Origin: an uncultured Bacteroidota bacterium | GTDB taxonomy: Bacteria; Bacteroidota; Bacteroidia; Chitinophagales; Chitinophagaceae | Length of the DNA stretch: 64,000 nucleotides | Direction of reading: 5' to 3' | Assembly (NCBI GenBank): GCA_903824665.1 | Contig: CAIJXT010000031.1 | Span: 1-64,000 of the forward strand | In this document: positions 54,434 through 63,326 of the stretch, piece after piece | Numbering within the stretch: the stretch's first letter is position 1 | How the letters are laid out: the number at the start of each line of letters is the position of its first letter | Made by a program: the position numbers and the translations under genes | The notes under the pieces: generated by a model | Told to the model about the DNA's origin: nothing | Seen by the model: the letters and a program-made list of their open reading frames with translations, nothing else | Databases searched by the model: none

Positions 54434-56284
54434 CTATAGAACCTTTCTTCCTTTCATTGCATCCTTCAAGGCTCCTTCCATCACCCGTTCAGCATACGGC
54501 CTCGATATTTCATTAAGCTGTTCTGTACAATGTTGTATCTTGTCTTTGTCCTGTGCAGCAATTGCCAGTTCCAGCAGTTTCATATGTTCTTTGGTCAGTG
54601 CTACTTCTTCCGGTTGCAATTGATCCTGATACTTCACTATAAACTTTCCTGTAGTGTCCAGCATTTGCTGAGCTTCGGTAGCAGCTTCTACAAGCGCTCT
54701 GGTGCCTATGTCTTCTTTTGCGTGCGTGAGGCTATCCATTAGCATTTGCTCCACCTGTTCGTCGGTAAGGCCGTACTGTGGCTTCACTTCTATCGTTTGG
54801 GCCACACCACTGCGCAGCTCTACCGCACTTACCCGCAATATACCATCTGCATCTATTAGAAAAGTCACCTCCACCTTTGGCAGACCCGCAGGCATGCCCG
54901 GAATGCCCGTCAGATTCAGTTCTGCCAGCTTACGATTGTCTTTTACCAGATCGCGCTCTCCCTGAAAAACCGAAATACGCATACCACTCTGCCCATCCTT
55001 CTGGGTAGTATATTGCCTCGCAGCCCTGTTGGGTATTTTCGAATTCCTGGGTATCAGCACATCCATCAGTCCGCCCATTGTTTCTATGCCCAGCGACAGT
55101 GGTGTCACGTCCAGCAATAACATTTCTGCATTATTGCCGGCTAGTATATCCGCCTGCACAGCAGCACCCAGAGCTACCACTTCATCAGGATTCAGATCAT
55201 CATTTACCTCCCGGCCAAAGAAATTACGCACACTTGTTTTTACCAGTGGCACTCGTGTACTACCACCTACCATCACTACGGCATCTATTTTTTCCTTTGT
55301 CACACCAGCATCGCGCAGTGCATTGGTACAGGCTGTTATAGTACGGTTTACAAGGGGTTGTATCAATGATTCAAACTCCGGCCTTGTCAGCAGCACAGTG
55401 CGGCCGCCCACCTCGCCTGCGAAAGCCTCGTTGCTCGTCAGGTGCTTTTTGGCGTCTTCCGCCACCATCCGCAGCTGTTGCATCAGGTTTTTGTCAGCCT
55501 GACCAGTTATGCCCAGCTGCACACTCCAATGCTGCACTATCGCATTGTCCATATCATCACCACCTAGATAGGTATCGCCATTTGTCGACAGCACCTCAAA
55601 AATGCCATTGCTTATCGTAAGTATAGACACATCAAAAGTGCCACCACCAAGATCATATACAGCTATAGTTTTTTCTTCGTGATGCTTGGCGCCTATCCCG
55701 TAAGCCAGACTCGCCGCAGTGGGCTCATTGATGATCCGGAGCACATCCAGTCCAGCCAGCCTGCCTGCATCGCGGGTAGCCTGCCGTTGCGCATCATTAA
55801 AGTAGGCAGGCACTGTTATCACCGCCTTGCTGATGTTCACTTTCAGCAGGTGCTCAGCCCTTTTTTTCAGTTCCTTTAGTATGTACGATGACAGCTCTAT
55901 GGGAGAATAGAACCGCTCCCCTACTTGTATCTTCACCAGAGCATCGCTATCATCGTCGATAATATTGTATGCAAAGAAACCCGAGTGTCCACTCACATCT
56001 TTGTAAGATTTTCCCATCAGCCGCTTTACAGAATAGATAGTCCTTTCGGGCTGTTTCAAAAGCATATCGCGGGCCGGGTTGCCCACAGTAATGTTACCAT
56101 ACTCATCAAAATGCACTATTGACGGTACCAGAGCCAGTCCATCGGTCTCTTTTAGTGCTATTGGTCGGGCGGTATCCTTACGCACAATAGCTACAAGGCT
56201 ATTAGTCGTTCCCAGGTCTATCCCTACAATTATCTCCTCTGTTTGCAAACTACCGGTTGCTATATTTATGGCTACCTTGCCCAT
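54434..56284 (-). CDS. hscA: Fe-S cluster assembly chaperone HscA (Hsp70 family)
   Basis: HscA is the specialised Hsp70 that frees Fe-S clusters from the scaffold IscU. The 616 residues show [13 protein letters not shown] near 20, [15 protein letters not shown] near 195, [13 protein letters not shown] near 330 and the substrate-binding domain after [14 protein letters not shown]. The length and the short C-terminal lid without the DnaK EEVD-like tail, plus hscB 1.5 kb away, favour HscA over DnaK. No iscU or fdx gene is adjacent. Confidence 0.9.
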   Translation of the reverse strand: MGKVAINIATGSLQTEEIIVGIDLGTTNSLVAIVRKDTARPIALKETDGLALVPSIVHFDEYGNITVGNPARDMLLKQPERTIYSVKRLMGKSYKDVSGHSGFFAYNIIDDDSDALVKIQVGERFYSPIELSSYILKELKKRAEHLLKVNISKAVITVPAYFNDAQRQATRDAGRLAGLDVLRIINEPTAASLAYGIGAKHHEEKTIAVYDLGGGTFDVSILTISNGIFEVLSTNGDTYLGGDDMDNAIVQHWSVQLGITGQADKNLMQQLRMVAEDAKKHLTSNEAFAGEVGGRTVLLTRPEFESLIQPLVNRTITACTNALRDAGVTKEKIDAVVMVGGSTRVPLVKTSVRNFFGREVNDDLNPDEVVALGAAVQADILAGNNAEMLLLDVTPLSLGIETMGGLMDVLIPRNSKIPNRAARQYTTQKDGQSGMRISVFQGERDLVKDNRKLAELNLTGIPGMPAGLPKVEVTFLIDADGILRVSAVELRSGVAQTIEVKPQYGLTDEQVEQMLMDSLTHAKEDIGTRALVEAATEAQQMLDTTGKFIVKYQDQLQPEEVALTKEHMKLLELAIAAQDKDKIQHCTEQLNEISRPYAERVMEGALKDAMKGRKVL

Positions 56285-56324
56285 ATCTCTGTTTCTACTT
56301 TTTGTTTTCGAATATATTCTCTCT

Positions 56325-56547
56325 ACTCTCGACTAAATACTAAATACTAAATACTACCTACTAAATACTAAATACTATCTACTAAATACCAAACGCACGC
56401 TACTTTCGACTATCTACTTTCGACTTTCGACTATATACTATCTACTAACGACTATGTACTACCTACTATCTACCAAACGCGCTCTACTTTCTACTTTCGA
56501 CTAAAGACTTTCGACTAAATACTAACGACTATCGACTATCTACTAAG
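56325..56547. repeat. Heptanucleotide array, 31 consecutive ACTnnnn units
   Basis: From 56325 to 56541 the sequence can be read as unbroken 7-base units nearly all beginning ACT (ACTAAAT, ACTATCT, ACTTTCG, ACTAACG); four units (ACCAAAC, GCACGCT, ACCAAAC, GCGCTCT) deviate, as two similar pairs. It ends inside the stop codon of the next gene. No gene is present. Confidence 0.9.
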
Positions 56548-57748
56548 AAAAAGCATAATCGCTCAGATACTCATATTTTTTCGTCAGCTTTCCACCTTCG
56601 CATATTGTAGCTCTTTTCAGTATATCGCTCTCCGGTTTTAGAAGTTCGGGCAGGATATACTTCTCCAGATGCACGCCAAAGTATTGCGAAGCATCGCACG
56701 GCAACTCATTAGGCAGATTATCTACTGCCATGATATCTATCGTTTCCTTTGTGTTCTGAAATGGGGCTGTCTGCTGTTGCGTCTGCCTGTCTATACCCAT
56801 TACCGGGTCGGCTATTGTGGTCGAGTCCAGCGTTATTGGTACCGATCCATCTACATCACAGCTTATATCGGCTATCACACTTATACGCCAGTCATTGCGT
56901 TTTATATCCTCCTTTTCAAACAAACGTGCAATTCGTTGTTCCCAGTAGATACCATTCATCAGTACATCCGTCTGATTCACATATGCCGAAAACAAGCATT
57001 TGTAAGCCTCCGGATGGGCATGAAAGTCGTCGCGGTGAAACATATTGTTATCCTTCCGCGCATAAAGGCTTCCCCCTTTCAGGTGCGTAAATACCGGGTA
57101 CTCATATTGGTGTGTCAGAAAATCCATTGGTTCCACTTCTTCTATATCCAGTCTGCGCATCACATCCAGCACACCAGAGGCCACCTTACCAGACCCCGTT
57201 ACTGCAATTTTGATATTGGGGATTTTCACCTCATCGTAAGCCAGTATAAGGTCATTGTAGGTACGTACCGAATGAGCAGCAGGGAGGTTATACAGTCCAA
57301 ATTTTTTGCCGTAGGTGAGCAAGCCATTATGCGCACCAACGATACCGGCAAACATCCCAAAACCCAGTATCCGCTGCTCGTCGCTGTGTGTCAGGCATTC
57401 ATAATCTATCATCCGTATCCTTTTGCTAATCAGCGTTTGCATCAGATGTTTGTTGTGTGCCTGCTTCTTCTTGGTATGAGAGAAGAAGAAGTATGTCTTA
57501 TCAGGTAGCAGTTGGTCATCCGGCACTTCTTTAATACCCATCAGTATGTCACAGTCCCCCATATCAGTACTCATCGGTATGCCCTCCGCCAGGTATTCCG
57601 CATCTGTAAAACAACGGGTAGGCGATGGTTCTACCACTATAGATATAGACGGGTATTTATCAATCACATACCTGCATTGTTTGGGAGTGAGCGCCACACG
57701 CTCGTCGGGCAATTTTTTCCGTTCTCTGATCAGTCCTATCCGAAGCAT
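56543..57748 (-). CDS. Saccharopine/alanine dehydrogenase-like oxidoreductase
   Basis: The 401 residues fit the AlaDh/PNT superfamily in the saccharopine-dehydrogenase (LYS1/LOR-SDH) style: IGLIREKK-like start with ERVALTP, the nucleotide-binding loop AVTGSGKVASGVLDV near 190, and VIADISCDVDGSVP near 300. These enzymes use NAD(P) for reductive amination or its reverse; lysine metabolism is possible but the substrate cannot be assigned. The ATG at 57748 gives a family start and follows a -7 box; the frame's earlier start overlaps the divergent hscB. Confidence 0.8.
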   Translation of the reverse strand: MLRIGLIRERKKLPDERVALTPKQCRYVIDKYPSISIVVEPSPTRCFTDAEYLAEGIPMSTDMGDCDILMGIKEVPDDQLLPDKTYFFFSHTKKKQAHNKHLMQTLISKRIRMIDYECLTHSDEQRILGFGMFAGIVGAHNGLLTYGKKFGLYNLPAAHSVRTYNDLILAYDEVKIPNIKIAVTGSGKVASGVLDVMRRLDIEEVEPMDFLTHQYEYPVFTHLKGGSLYARKDNNMFHRDDFHAHPEAYKCLFSAYVNQTDVLMNGIYWEQRIARLFEKEDIKRNDWRISVIADISCDVDGSVPITLDSTTIADPVMGIDRQTQQQTAPFQNTKETIDIMAVDNLPNELPCDASQYFGVHLEKYILPELLKPESDILKRATICEGGKLTKKYEYLSDYAFS

Positions 57749-57764
57749 CTTTCGTATTTTTGCG

Positions 57765-57772
57765 CAAAGATA
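57765..57772 (-). promoter_or_regulatory. -7 box for the dehydrogenase-like gene
   Basis: TATCTTTG on the minus strand, 16 bases before its start, in the 43-bp gap to the divergent hscB. Confidence 0.55.
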
Positions 57773-57791
57773 GCACACCCATACTACTCCC

Positions 57792-58322
57792 ATGACAAAC
57801 TATTTCGAGCTCTACAACATACCCCAGACCTTTCACCCCGACCCTGCAACCGTAAAGACCAAATACTACGAACTCAGTCGCCTATATCACCCCGACCGGT
57901 TTGCCACAGGCGGTGCAGAAAATACGGCAGAACCCATGCGCATGGCAGCCCTGAACAATGATGCCTACAAAACACTCAAAAATCAGGACACCACAATGGC
58001 ATACCTGCTGCGCCTGGCCGGGGTGCTGGAAGACGAAGAGAAATACGCACTCCCTCCCGCCTTCCTCATGGAGATGATGGACCTCAACGAGTTGGTTAGC
58101 GAACTGGAAGACGCACCCGACAACGAGAACGCCCGCCTGCAGGCATTGAATGCCCTGGCAGAGCAGCTACAAGCCTGGGACACAGCCACTCGCACACTCA
58201 CCGATCAATTCGACAGCAGCCATCCCGACACCGCGCTATTGTTGCAAATAAAGGATATGTATTTCCGCAGAAAATACTTATTGCGCATTCAGGAAAGAAT
58301 TGATAGATTTGCAGCCCAATAA
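57792..58322 (+). CDS. hscB: Fe-S assembly co-chaperone HscB (J-domain)
   Basis: HscB delivers IscU to HscA and stimulates its ATPase. The 176 residues hold an N-terminal J-domain with the HPD triad (LYHPDRFATG near 31-40) and a C-terminal HSCB oligomerisation domain starting at DTTMAYLLRLAGV (about 65 onward), the family's hallmark separating it from DnaJ. The length is usual. It lies 1.5 kb from hscA across one gene and is divergent from the dehydrogenase-like gene. Confidence 0.93.
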   Translation: MTNYFELYNIPQTFHPDPATVKTKYYELSRLYHPDRFATGGAENTAEPMRMAALNNDAYKTLKNQDTTMAYLLRLAGVLEDEEKYALPPAFLMEMMDLNELVSELEDAPDNENARLQALNALAEQLQAWDTATRTLTDQFDSSHPDTALLLQIKDMYFRRKYLLRIQERIDRFAAQ

Positions 58323-58353
58323 AAGTAGAAGGTCTGAAAAGACAACTACTAAA

Positions 58354-58437
58354 GCCCCGATGGCGGAATTGGTAGACGCGCTAGACTCAAAATCTGGTTA
58401 TCGCAAGGTAGTGCAGGTTCGATTCCTGTTCGGGGCA
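58354..58437 (+). tRNA. tRNA-Leu (anticodon CAA)
   Basis: GCCCCGA pairs with TCGGGGC; loop CTCAAAA gives anticodon CAA at 58388-58390; a class II variable arm and GGTTCGATTCC T-arm are present; CCA is not encoded. Its 3' part is duplicated at 59103. Confidence 0.95.
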
Positions 58438-58451
58438 CAAAAATGAGAGCG
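58385..58451 (+). repeat. 67-bp direct repeat, left copy (tRNA-Leu 3' part)
   Basis: Identical at all 67 positions to 59103-59169. It covers the tRNA from the anticodon loop to its end plus 14 bases downstream. Confidence 0.95.
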
Positions 58452-58491
58452 AATAGAGCGTAGAGCGACCCAAACTATTCGCTCTTTTTTT
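58447..58491 (+). terminator. Terminator after tRNA-Leu
   Basis: GAGCGAATAG pairs perfectly with CTATTCGCTC (58475-58484), followed by seven T. Confidence 0.85.
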
Positions 58492-58519
58492 ATTAGGATG
58501 AATATATTAATTTTGGTGA

Positions 58520-58759
58520 ATGCCAACCGTATTACGCCAAGATGGTTTCCGGTTCTTTTTCTATTCGAATGAAAATGATGAACCCGCTCATGTACACGTA
58601 GAAAAAGGTGATGCTGAAGGTAAAATTTGGCTCATGCCTAAAACCGAGATTGCATATTTGAATGGTTTTTCCAGTAGTGAGGTTAAGCAGATAGCCGTAA
58701 TAGTTTTTGAGTTTTCTGAACAATTTAAAACTAAATGGAATGGACACTTTAAAAAATAA
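58520..58759 (+). CDS. DUF4160 protein
   Basis: A 79-residue protein with the DUF4160 pattern: PTVLRQDGFRFFFYSNENDEP, then AHVHVEKGDAEGKIW and a C-terminal helix. DUF4160 genes are almost always followed by DUF2442 genes, as here, and such pairs behave like toxin-antitoxin-style modules or small mobile cassettes; the activity is not established. It is the first gene of a 718-bp insertion between duplicated tRNA-Leu ends, and overlaps the following gene by 20 bases. Confidence 0.85.
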   Translation: MPTVLRQDGFRFFFYSNENDEPAHVHVEKGDAEGKIWLMPKTEIAYLNGFSSSEVKQIAVIVFEFSEQFKTKWNGHFKK

Positions 58760-59051
58760 TTTTGACAGCCTTGAACAACTCATATATTCCGAAGGGGTAA
58801 AAATAAAGGCAGTAGATATACATAAAGACTTGGATATTTTGCTTGTCATCTTAAATACCGGTTTTGTTTTAAAAGAAAAATTGTCCAATTACTTTCAACT
58901 AAGTCAAGCTACCAATAGCCAATTACTCAATTTTCAATTAATCGGTAACGGCGCAGGTATTCATTGGCCCGACCTTGATGAGGACCTTAGCCTGAAAGGT
59001 TTTTTACGGAATAATCTCAAGAGTCTGGTGGTAGGAGAAAAAGTAGCTTAA
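58740..59051 (+). CDS. DUF2442-like partner protein
   Basis: A 103-residue partner of the DUF4160 gene. The N-terminal half is acidic and helical (TLKNNFDSLEQLIYSEGVK), the middle is a beta-hairpin unit (DILLVILNTGFVLKEKLSNY), and it ends with AGIHWPDLDEDLSLKGFL, the DUF2442 hallmark linking it to NadS-type antitoxins. The ATG at 58740 lies inside the end of the DUF4160 gene and was preferred over the earlier in-frame 58707. Co-translation with DUF4160 is expected. Confidence 0.8.
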   Translation: MDTLKNNFDSLEQLIYSEGVKIKAVDIHKDLDILLVILNTGFVLKEKLSNYFQLSQATNSQLLNFQLIGNGAGIHWPDLDEDLSLKGFLRNNLKSLVVGEKVA

Positions 59052-59102
59052 AAACAGTTCTAAATGGGCTATTTTCACTGAATTAAGATCGTTTATTGAG
59101 CA

Positions 59103-59169
59103 ACTCAAAATCTGGTTATCGCAAGGTAGTGCAGGTTCGATTCCTGTTCGGGGCACAAAAATGAGAGCG
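59103..59169 (+). repeat. 67-bp direct repeat, right copy (tRNA-Leu fragment)
   Basis: A tRNA-Leu 3' fragment without a 5' half, marking the far end of the mini-insertion. Confidence 0.95.
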
Positions 59170-59215
59170 GAGAGCGGCAGAGCGAGAGCGATGGCTGGTC
59201 TCCGCTCTCATTTTT
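59157..59215 (+). terminator. Strong terminator after the tRNA-Leu fragment
   Basis: AAAA-ATGAGAGCGGAGA pairs with TCTCCGCTCTCAT-TTTT, 17 bp. It differs in sequence from the terminator after the intact tRNA and is probably the original one. Confidence 0.8.
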
Positions 59216-59381
59216 CCCTCGCTCTCGCTCTGTTTCCCGCTCTTAGAGCAGGTTTTGCTTTTTAGCCAAGGGAAAGTCGAACCATTGATTTAATCCATTG
59301 AATTTTCTTACCACCAGCCTGTACCAATACCTCCAAATTAAATATTTTATTACATTTATGCGAAACCACCCCGGTTTGCCT

Positions 59382-61663
59382 ATGCGACAGTATATCATTT
59401 TCATCGTCTCCACGCTGTTCCTGTTTTCCTGCACAGGTCAGAAACAGGATAATACCACAGCGGCATCCCAGCAAGACACCCTTGCCCCACCGCAAGTAAC
59501 CATACTGGCAGACCTGCCCGACAGCCTGCACCCAAAACCAAGTTTTTGGATGCTGCGCCCAAACCCAGAACTATAACGGTGCCAGCAAGCAGCGGTGGTT
59601 CTTACTCCATTACCAATGACAAAGGCGAGGTGTTTAAAACGAAGCTGGAACCGCCGGTAAGTAAATTGCTCCCGGTATTGCTTGATGCAAAAGGTGAAGT
59701 AATAAAAGATAGTGCAGGCAATACTTTTATTATGGGCAGCGGGGGCGTCTCCAACTTCACCAACTTTACGACCGATAACGGGCTTGCTCTGGATGCCATT
59801 AGTTGTTCGTTCAAAGATAAAACGGGAAACCTGTGGTTCGGCACGGCAGGCGGCGGTGTGAGCCGTTATGACGGGAAATCCTTTGTTACTTTTTCTACCG
59901 CCCAGGGGCTGGCCAATAATATTGTTTTGAGCATAGCCGAAGATAAAACGGGAAACCTGTGGTTCGGCACCCATGAAGGGTTAAGTGTAATTAGCAAAGA
60001 TGAAGCGATAAAGTTAGAACAAAAAAATGATATATCAAAAGGCATGATTAGCCATTCTGCAAGAATTTTCAAAACTTTCTCAAAAACAGATGGCTTACCC
60101 GATAATTTTGTTACCCAGATAATGCAATTACCTAATGGCAAAATGGCTATTGGTACAAATCTCGGCATCACTCTATTTACACCATCAGCAGACTATACCA
60201 GGCTTACCGATATAGAAATCTACAACTCTAATACGGACTGCCCTGTTAAGGATGTAAACTCAGGGCAAGCTTGCATGTTATTAGATAGTAAGGGGGTAAT
60301 ATGGGCAGGCACGGGCAATGAGAAAACAGCATTGGTAAGGTTTGACCCATCGGCACTGCGTAAAAATAAGGATGCGCCAACGCTGCTTATAAACAGCATA
60401 AAGGTAAATGAGGAGAGTATATGCTGGTACAATTTAGAAAGGGAAAAGGGAACGAAAACAGACAGTAATGTAACGCCTGCCAATATCACGGAAGAGGTGA
60501 CCACGATAGGGAAAGCATTAACTGAAAGGGAAAGAGATAGTATGAAAAGTAGGTTCAGGTCCATAGAGTTTGATGGTATTACCCGTTTTTACCCGATACC
60601 GGAGCACCTGGTATTGCCATACAAATTCAACCGCATCACAATTGATTTCAACGCTGTTGAAACCGGTAAGCCGAACCTTGTTAATTACCAGTACATGCTG
60701 GAGGGCTATGATAATGACTGGAGCCCGGTACTGAAGAAAACCAGCGCCGCCTTTGGCAATATCCACGAAGGCAGTTATACCTTCAAAGTAAAAGCACAAG
60801 GCCCAAATGGTGTATGGTGCGAACCTGTAACGTATTCATTTAAAGTATTGCCGCCGTGGTACCGGACGTGGTGGGCATATGGCATATACGGCATATTGTT
60901 TTTACTGGCGTTAAGGATATTCATAAAATGGCGTGAGCGCAACTTGCGAATGGAAAAAGAGAAATTGGAGAATACGGTAACTATAAGAACTGCTGAAGTA
61001 GTTGCCGAAAAGAAACAAGTTGAAAAAGAGAAACAACGTAGTGACGACCTACTGCTCAACATCCTGCCCGCCGAGGTAGCAGAAGAGTTGAAAGCAAAAG
61101 GCAGTGCTGAAGCAAAGCTGATAGATGAAGTAACCGTACTCTTCACAGACTTTAAAGGCTTTACCCAACTATCAGAAAAACTGACAGCCAAGGAACTGGT
61201 GGGCGAAATAAATACTTGCTTTTCGGCTTTTGATAACATCATGCACAAGCATGGCGTGGAAAAAATAAAGACCATAGGCGATGCCTACATGGCAGCGGGC
61301 GGCCTGCCCACCCCTAACAGCACACATGCTATGGACGTAGTAAAAGCTGCGCTGGAGATACAAGACTTCATGCACCGCCACAAAGAGGAGCGGGAGGCAG
61401 AGGGTAAGCTATTCTTCGAGATAAGGATAGGTGTGCACACCGGACCCGTAGTGGCAGGCATAGTGGGCATCAAGAAATTTGCCTACGACATCTGGGGCGA
61501 TACCGTAAACACCGCCAGCCGAATGGAAAGCAGCGGAGCCGTGGGCATGGTGAATATATCGCAGACCACGTATGAACTTGTAAAGGATAAATTTAATTGC
61601 GAGTATAGGGGTGAGGTGGAGGCGAAGGGGAAGGGCGTGATGAGGATGTATTTTGTTAGCTAA
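59382..61663 (+). CDS. Membrane adenylate cyclase-like lipoprotein with sensor propeller; frameshift near the start
   Basis: The main frame (from a TTG at 59546) has propeller repeats (KTGNLWFGTAGGGVSRYDG), a Y_Y_Y domain (MLEGYDNDWSPV), one transmembrane helix (YGIYGILFLLALRIF), a coiled coil and a class III cyclase domain with both metal Asp sites (LFTDFKGFT, IKTIGDAYMA). Lys in EKIKTIG and Asp in YDIWGDT favour ATP as substrate. A lipoprotein signal ending in LFLFSC lies upstream in another frame (from 59382, ending at 59576); one missing base in the AAAA or TTTTT run at about 59533-59547 separates them. Corrected, the protein is a periplasmic sensor with a cytoplasmic cyclase. A TTG-started form without signal would be mislocalised. 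Confidence 0.85.
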
Positions 61664-62095
61664 TAGTGAATAGATAACAGCTACCCTTTTTTACGGGCAA
61701 ATAGAAAGTATATGAAACGAATTTTGGCCATATTGTTCACTATTAACTGTTCACTGTTAACTATTGATTGTTATGCCCCCGCTTGGCGTAGTGTCTCACT
61801 ACGACATCGCAGGTATTTCTTTTTTGTACTAATATCACTGTTTGCCTTTGTTGCCAGGCGATCGAGGATTGGTACTTGCTGCCAGCCTTGGTATCTGTCG
61901 TTTTCTTCATGCTATATCTATATTCAAGTCTGGCAAACACCTGGCTACCGCACCCAATTTTGTAATCCCTGGCCTTTGTAGTATAAACATGTAAGTCAAA
62001 GTAATAATTGTGTAACTGAGCCGCCCTTGGTGGCTGTTACCTTTGTTTACGATTAGTTCAATAACGAACTTGTCAACAATTTAAATTACATTTTT
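61664..62095. other. 432-bp gap with a REP-like hairpin
   Basis: CGTAGTG-TCT-CACTACG (61787-61803) is a perfect 7-bp hairpin typical of short interspersed Bacteroidota repeats. A 89-codon frame at 61712 has biased, repeat-derived composition and no family resemblance; I do not call it a gene. Confidence 0.55.
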
Positions 62096-62407
62096 ATGAG
62101 TACAACAAAATATGTTCTCGTTACGGCCCTGGGTGTAGCCGCCGTGTTATTGCTTACCTCTGATAAAGCTAATCAAATGAGGCAGGATCTGGAAGAGACC
62201 GCCAGGAAAAATGCTAAAAAACTGAAAAACAAATTAGGCAAGGTCAACAATCGAACATCAGATACCATTGCAGATCTGAAACACCTGCTCAGCAACGAAA
62301 TTGAAGGTCTGAGTGATGATGCCCGTTCCCGAATAGAGAATATTCTGGAAGGTACTGCCGCAAGCGCTTCCAAAATCAAAAGGAATCTAAAAGATCAACT
62401 TTCGTAA
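62096..62407 (+). CDS. YtxH-like small membrane protein
   Basis: A 103-residue protein with an N-terminal transmembrane helix (VLVTALGVAAVLLLT, about 7-21) and a long amphipathic helical tail (DLEETARKNAKKLKNKL) that lacks aromatic residues, as in the YtxH family of stress-linked or gas-vesicle-like small proteins. The charged helix probably lies on the cytoplasmic side. It stands alone; the function is unknown. Confidence 0.75.
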   Translation: MSTTKYVLVTALGVAAVLLLTSDKANQMRQDLEETARKNAKKLKNKLGKVNNRTSDTIADLKHLLSNEIEGLSDDARSRIENILEGTAASASKIKRNLKDQLS

Positions 62408-63326
62408 ACTACCACATTGATAAAAAAACTTCACCATAGCTGGTGCTGTTTTTCCGCCATTTCCGCCGTTGTTGGTGTTCTTCACCGACAACGCTCGAGC
62501 AGGACAGTTGATACCCTCCCTCGTTTGGTCTTGGTTTCCCACTGCGTCACCGCGGCTGGCAATCCCTGATTGCCAGCCAATTTATATCCCAAAAAGCGAG
62601 TAGCGCAATCGTATATCAAAATCAGACACCATCCTTGCACAAAGTTCAAATAAGCCGCATTTTTGGCGCGGTTTTTGTGGCATATGTTACATAGCCACTG
62701 GCATCAAATATCTGCTTTTTCACCATGGCAGCAACTGCGCAAAAAGTGCGCAAAAATAAAAATCTATAATGCTGATAATCAGCCATTTGCAGTTTTTCAT
62801 TTTTTTGCTGAGCAAGTGCGCAATTTTGTTTTTGAAGCATTTTTAGGGATACTTCCCTGCCTGGCATTTACCAGCTGGCACAAAATTTCTGACACTGTTT
62901 TATTGGCAGAATAACTACTATCAGGATTTTTGTTACAGCCATCGGCGAAAAAGCAACTGTCCCGCCGGCACCGGGCAAAAAGCCAAAAACAGGATTATCA
63001 GAAAAAAAGTGCAATCGGTTTTGCAATGCATAGTGGGCAAAAGTGCGCAATTTTTGCGCAAAAATAGATGCTGTCAATATTTACAAATAGCTGCAAATCA
63101 TTGAGTTAAATGATTTACGTGCATACCCAAAAAATTATTGCGCACAGTGCGCAATTTTACGTGCAGCAGGTGCTGGCACTTTGCCACCCCACCCTATACC
63201 GCCACCTTAGGCCGGCTGACGATAGTCATAATATAGGTATCCTTTGCACAGTAGTTTTGCCGCCGCAATACAGCACCGGTCACTGTGGTGTGCCCCACGC
63301 CGGATAATCAATCAAAACAAACATTC
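62408..63326. other. 919-bp gap with a hairpin and seven TGCGCA motifs
   Basis: GGCTGGCAATC-CCT-GATTGCCAGCC (62554-62578) is a perfect 11-bp hairpin. TGCGCA occurs at 62736, 62747, 62817, 63044, 63055, 63139 and 63148, mostly as GTGCGCAA. No gene is supported on either strand. Confidence 0.65.

Noticed and set aside
56669-57508. 279-codon plus-strand frame
   Set aside because: Antisense to the well-supported saccharopine/alanine dehydrogenase-like gene.
61712-61981. 89-codon frame after the cyclase gene
   Set aside because: It crosses a REP-like hairpin and shows repeat-derived composition with no family resemblance.
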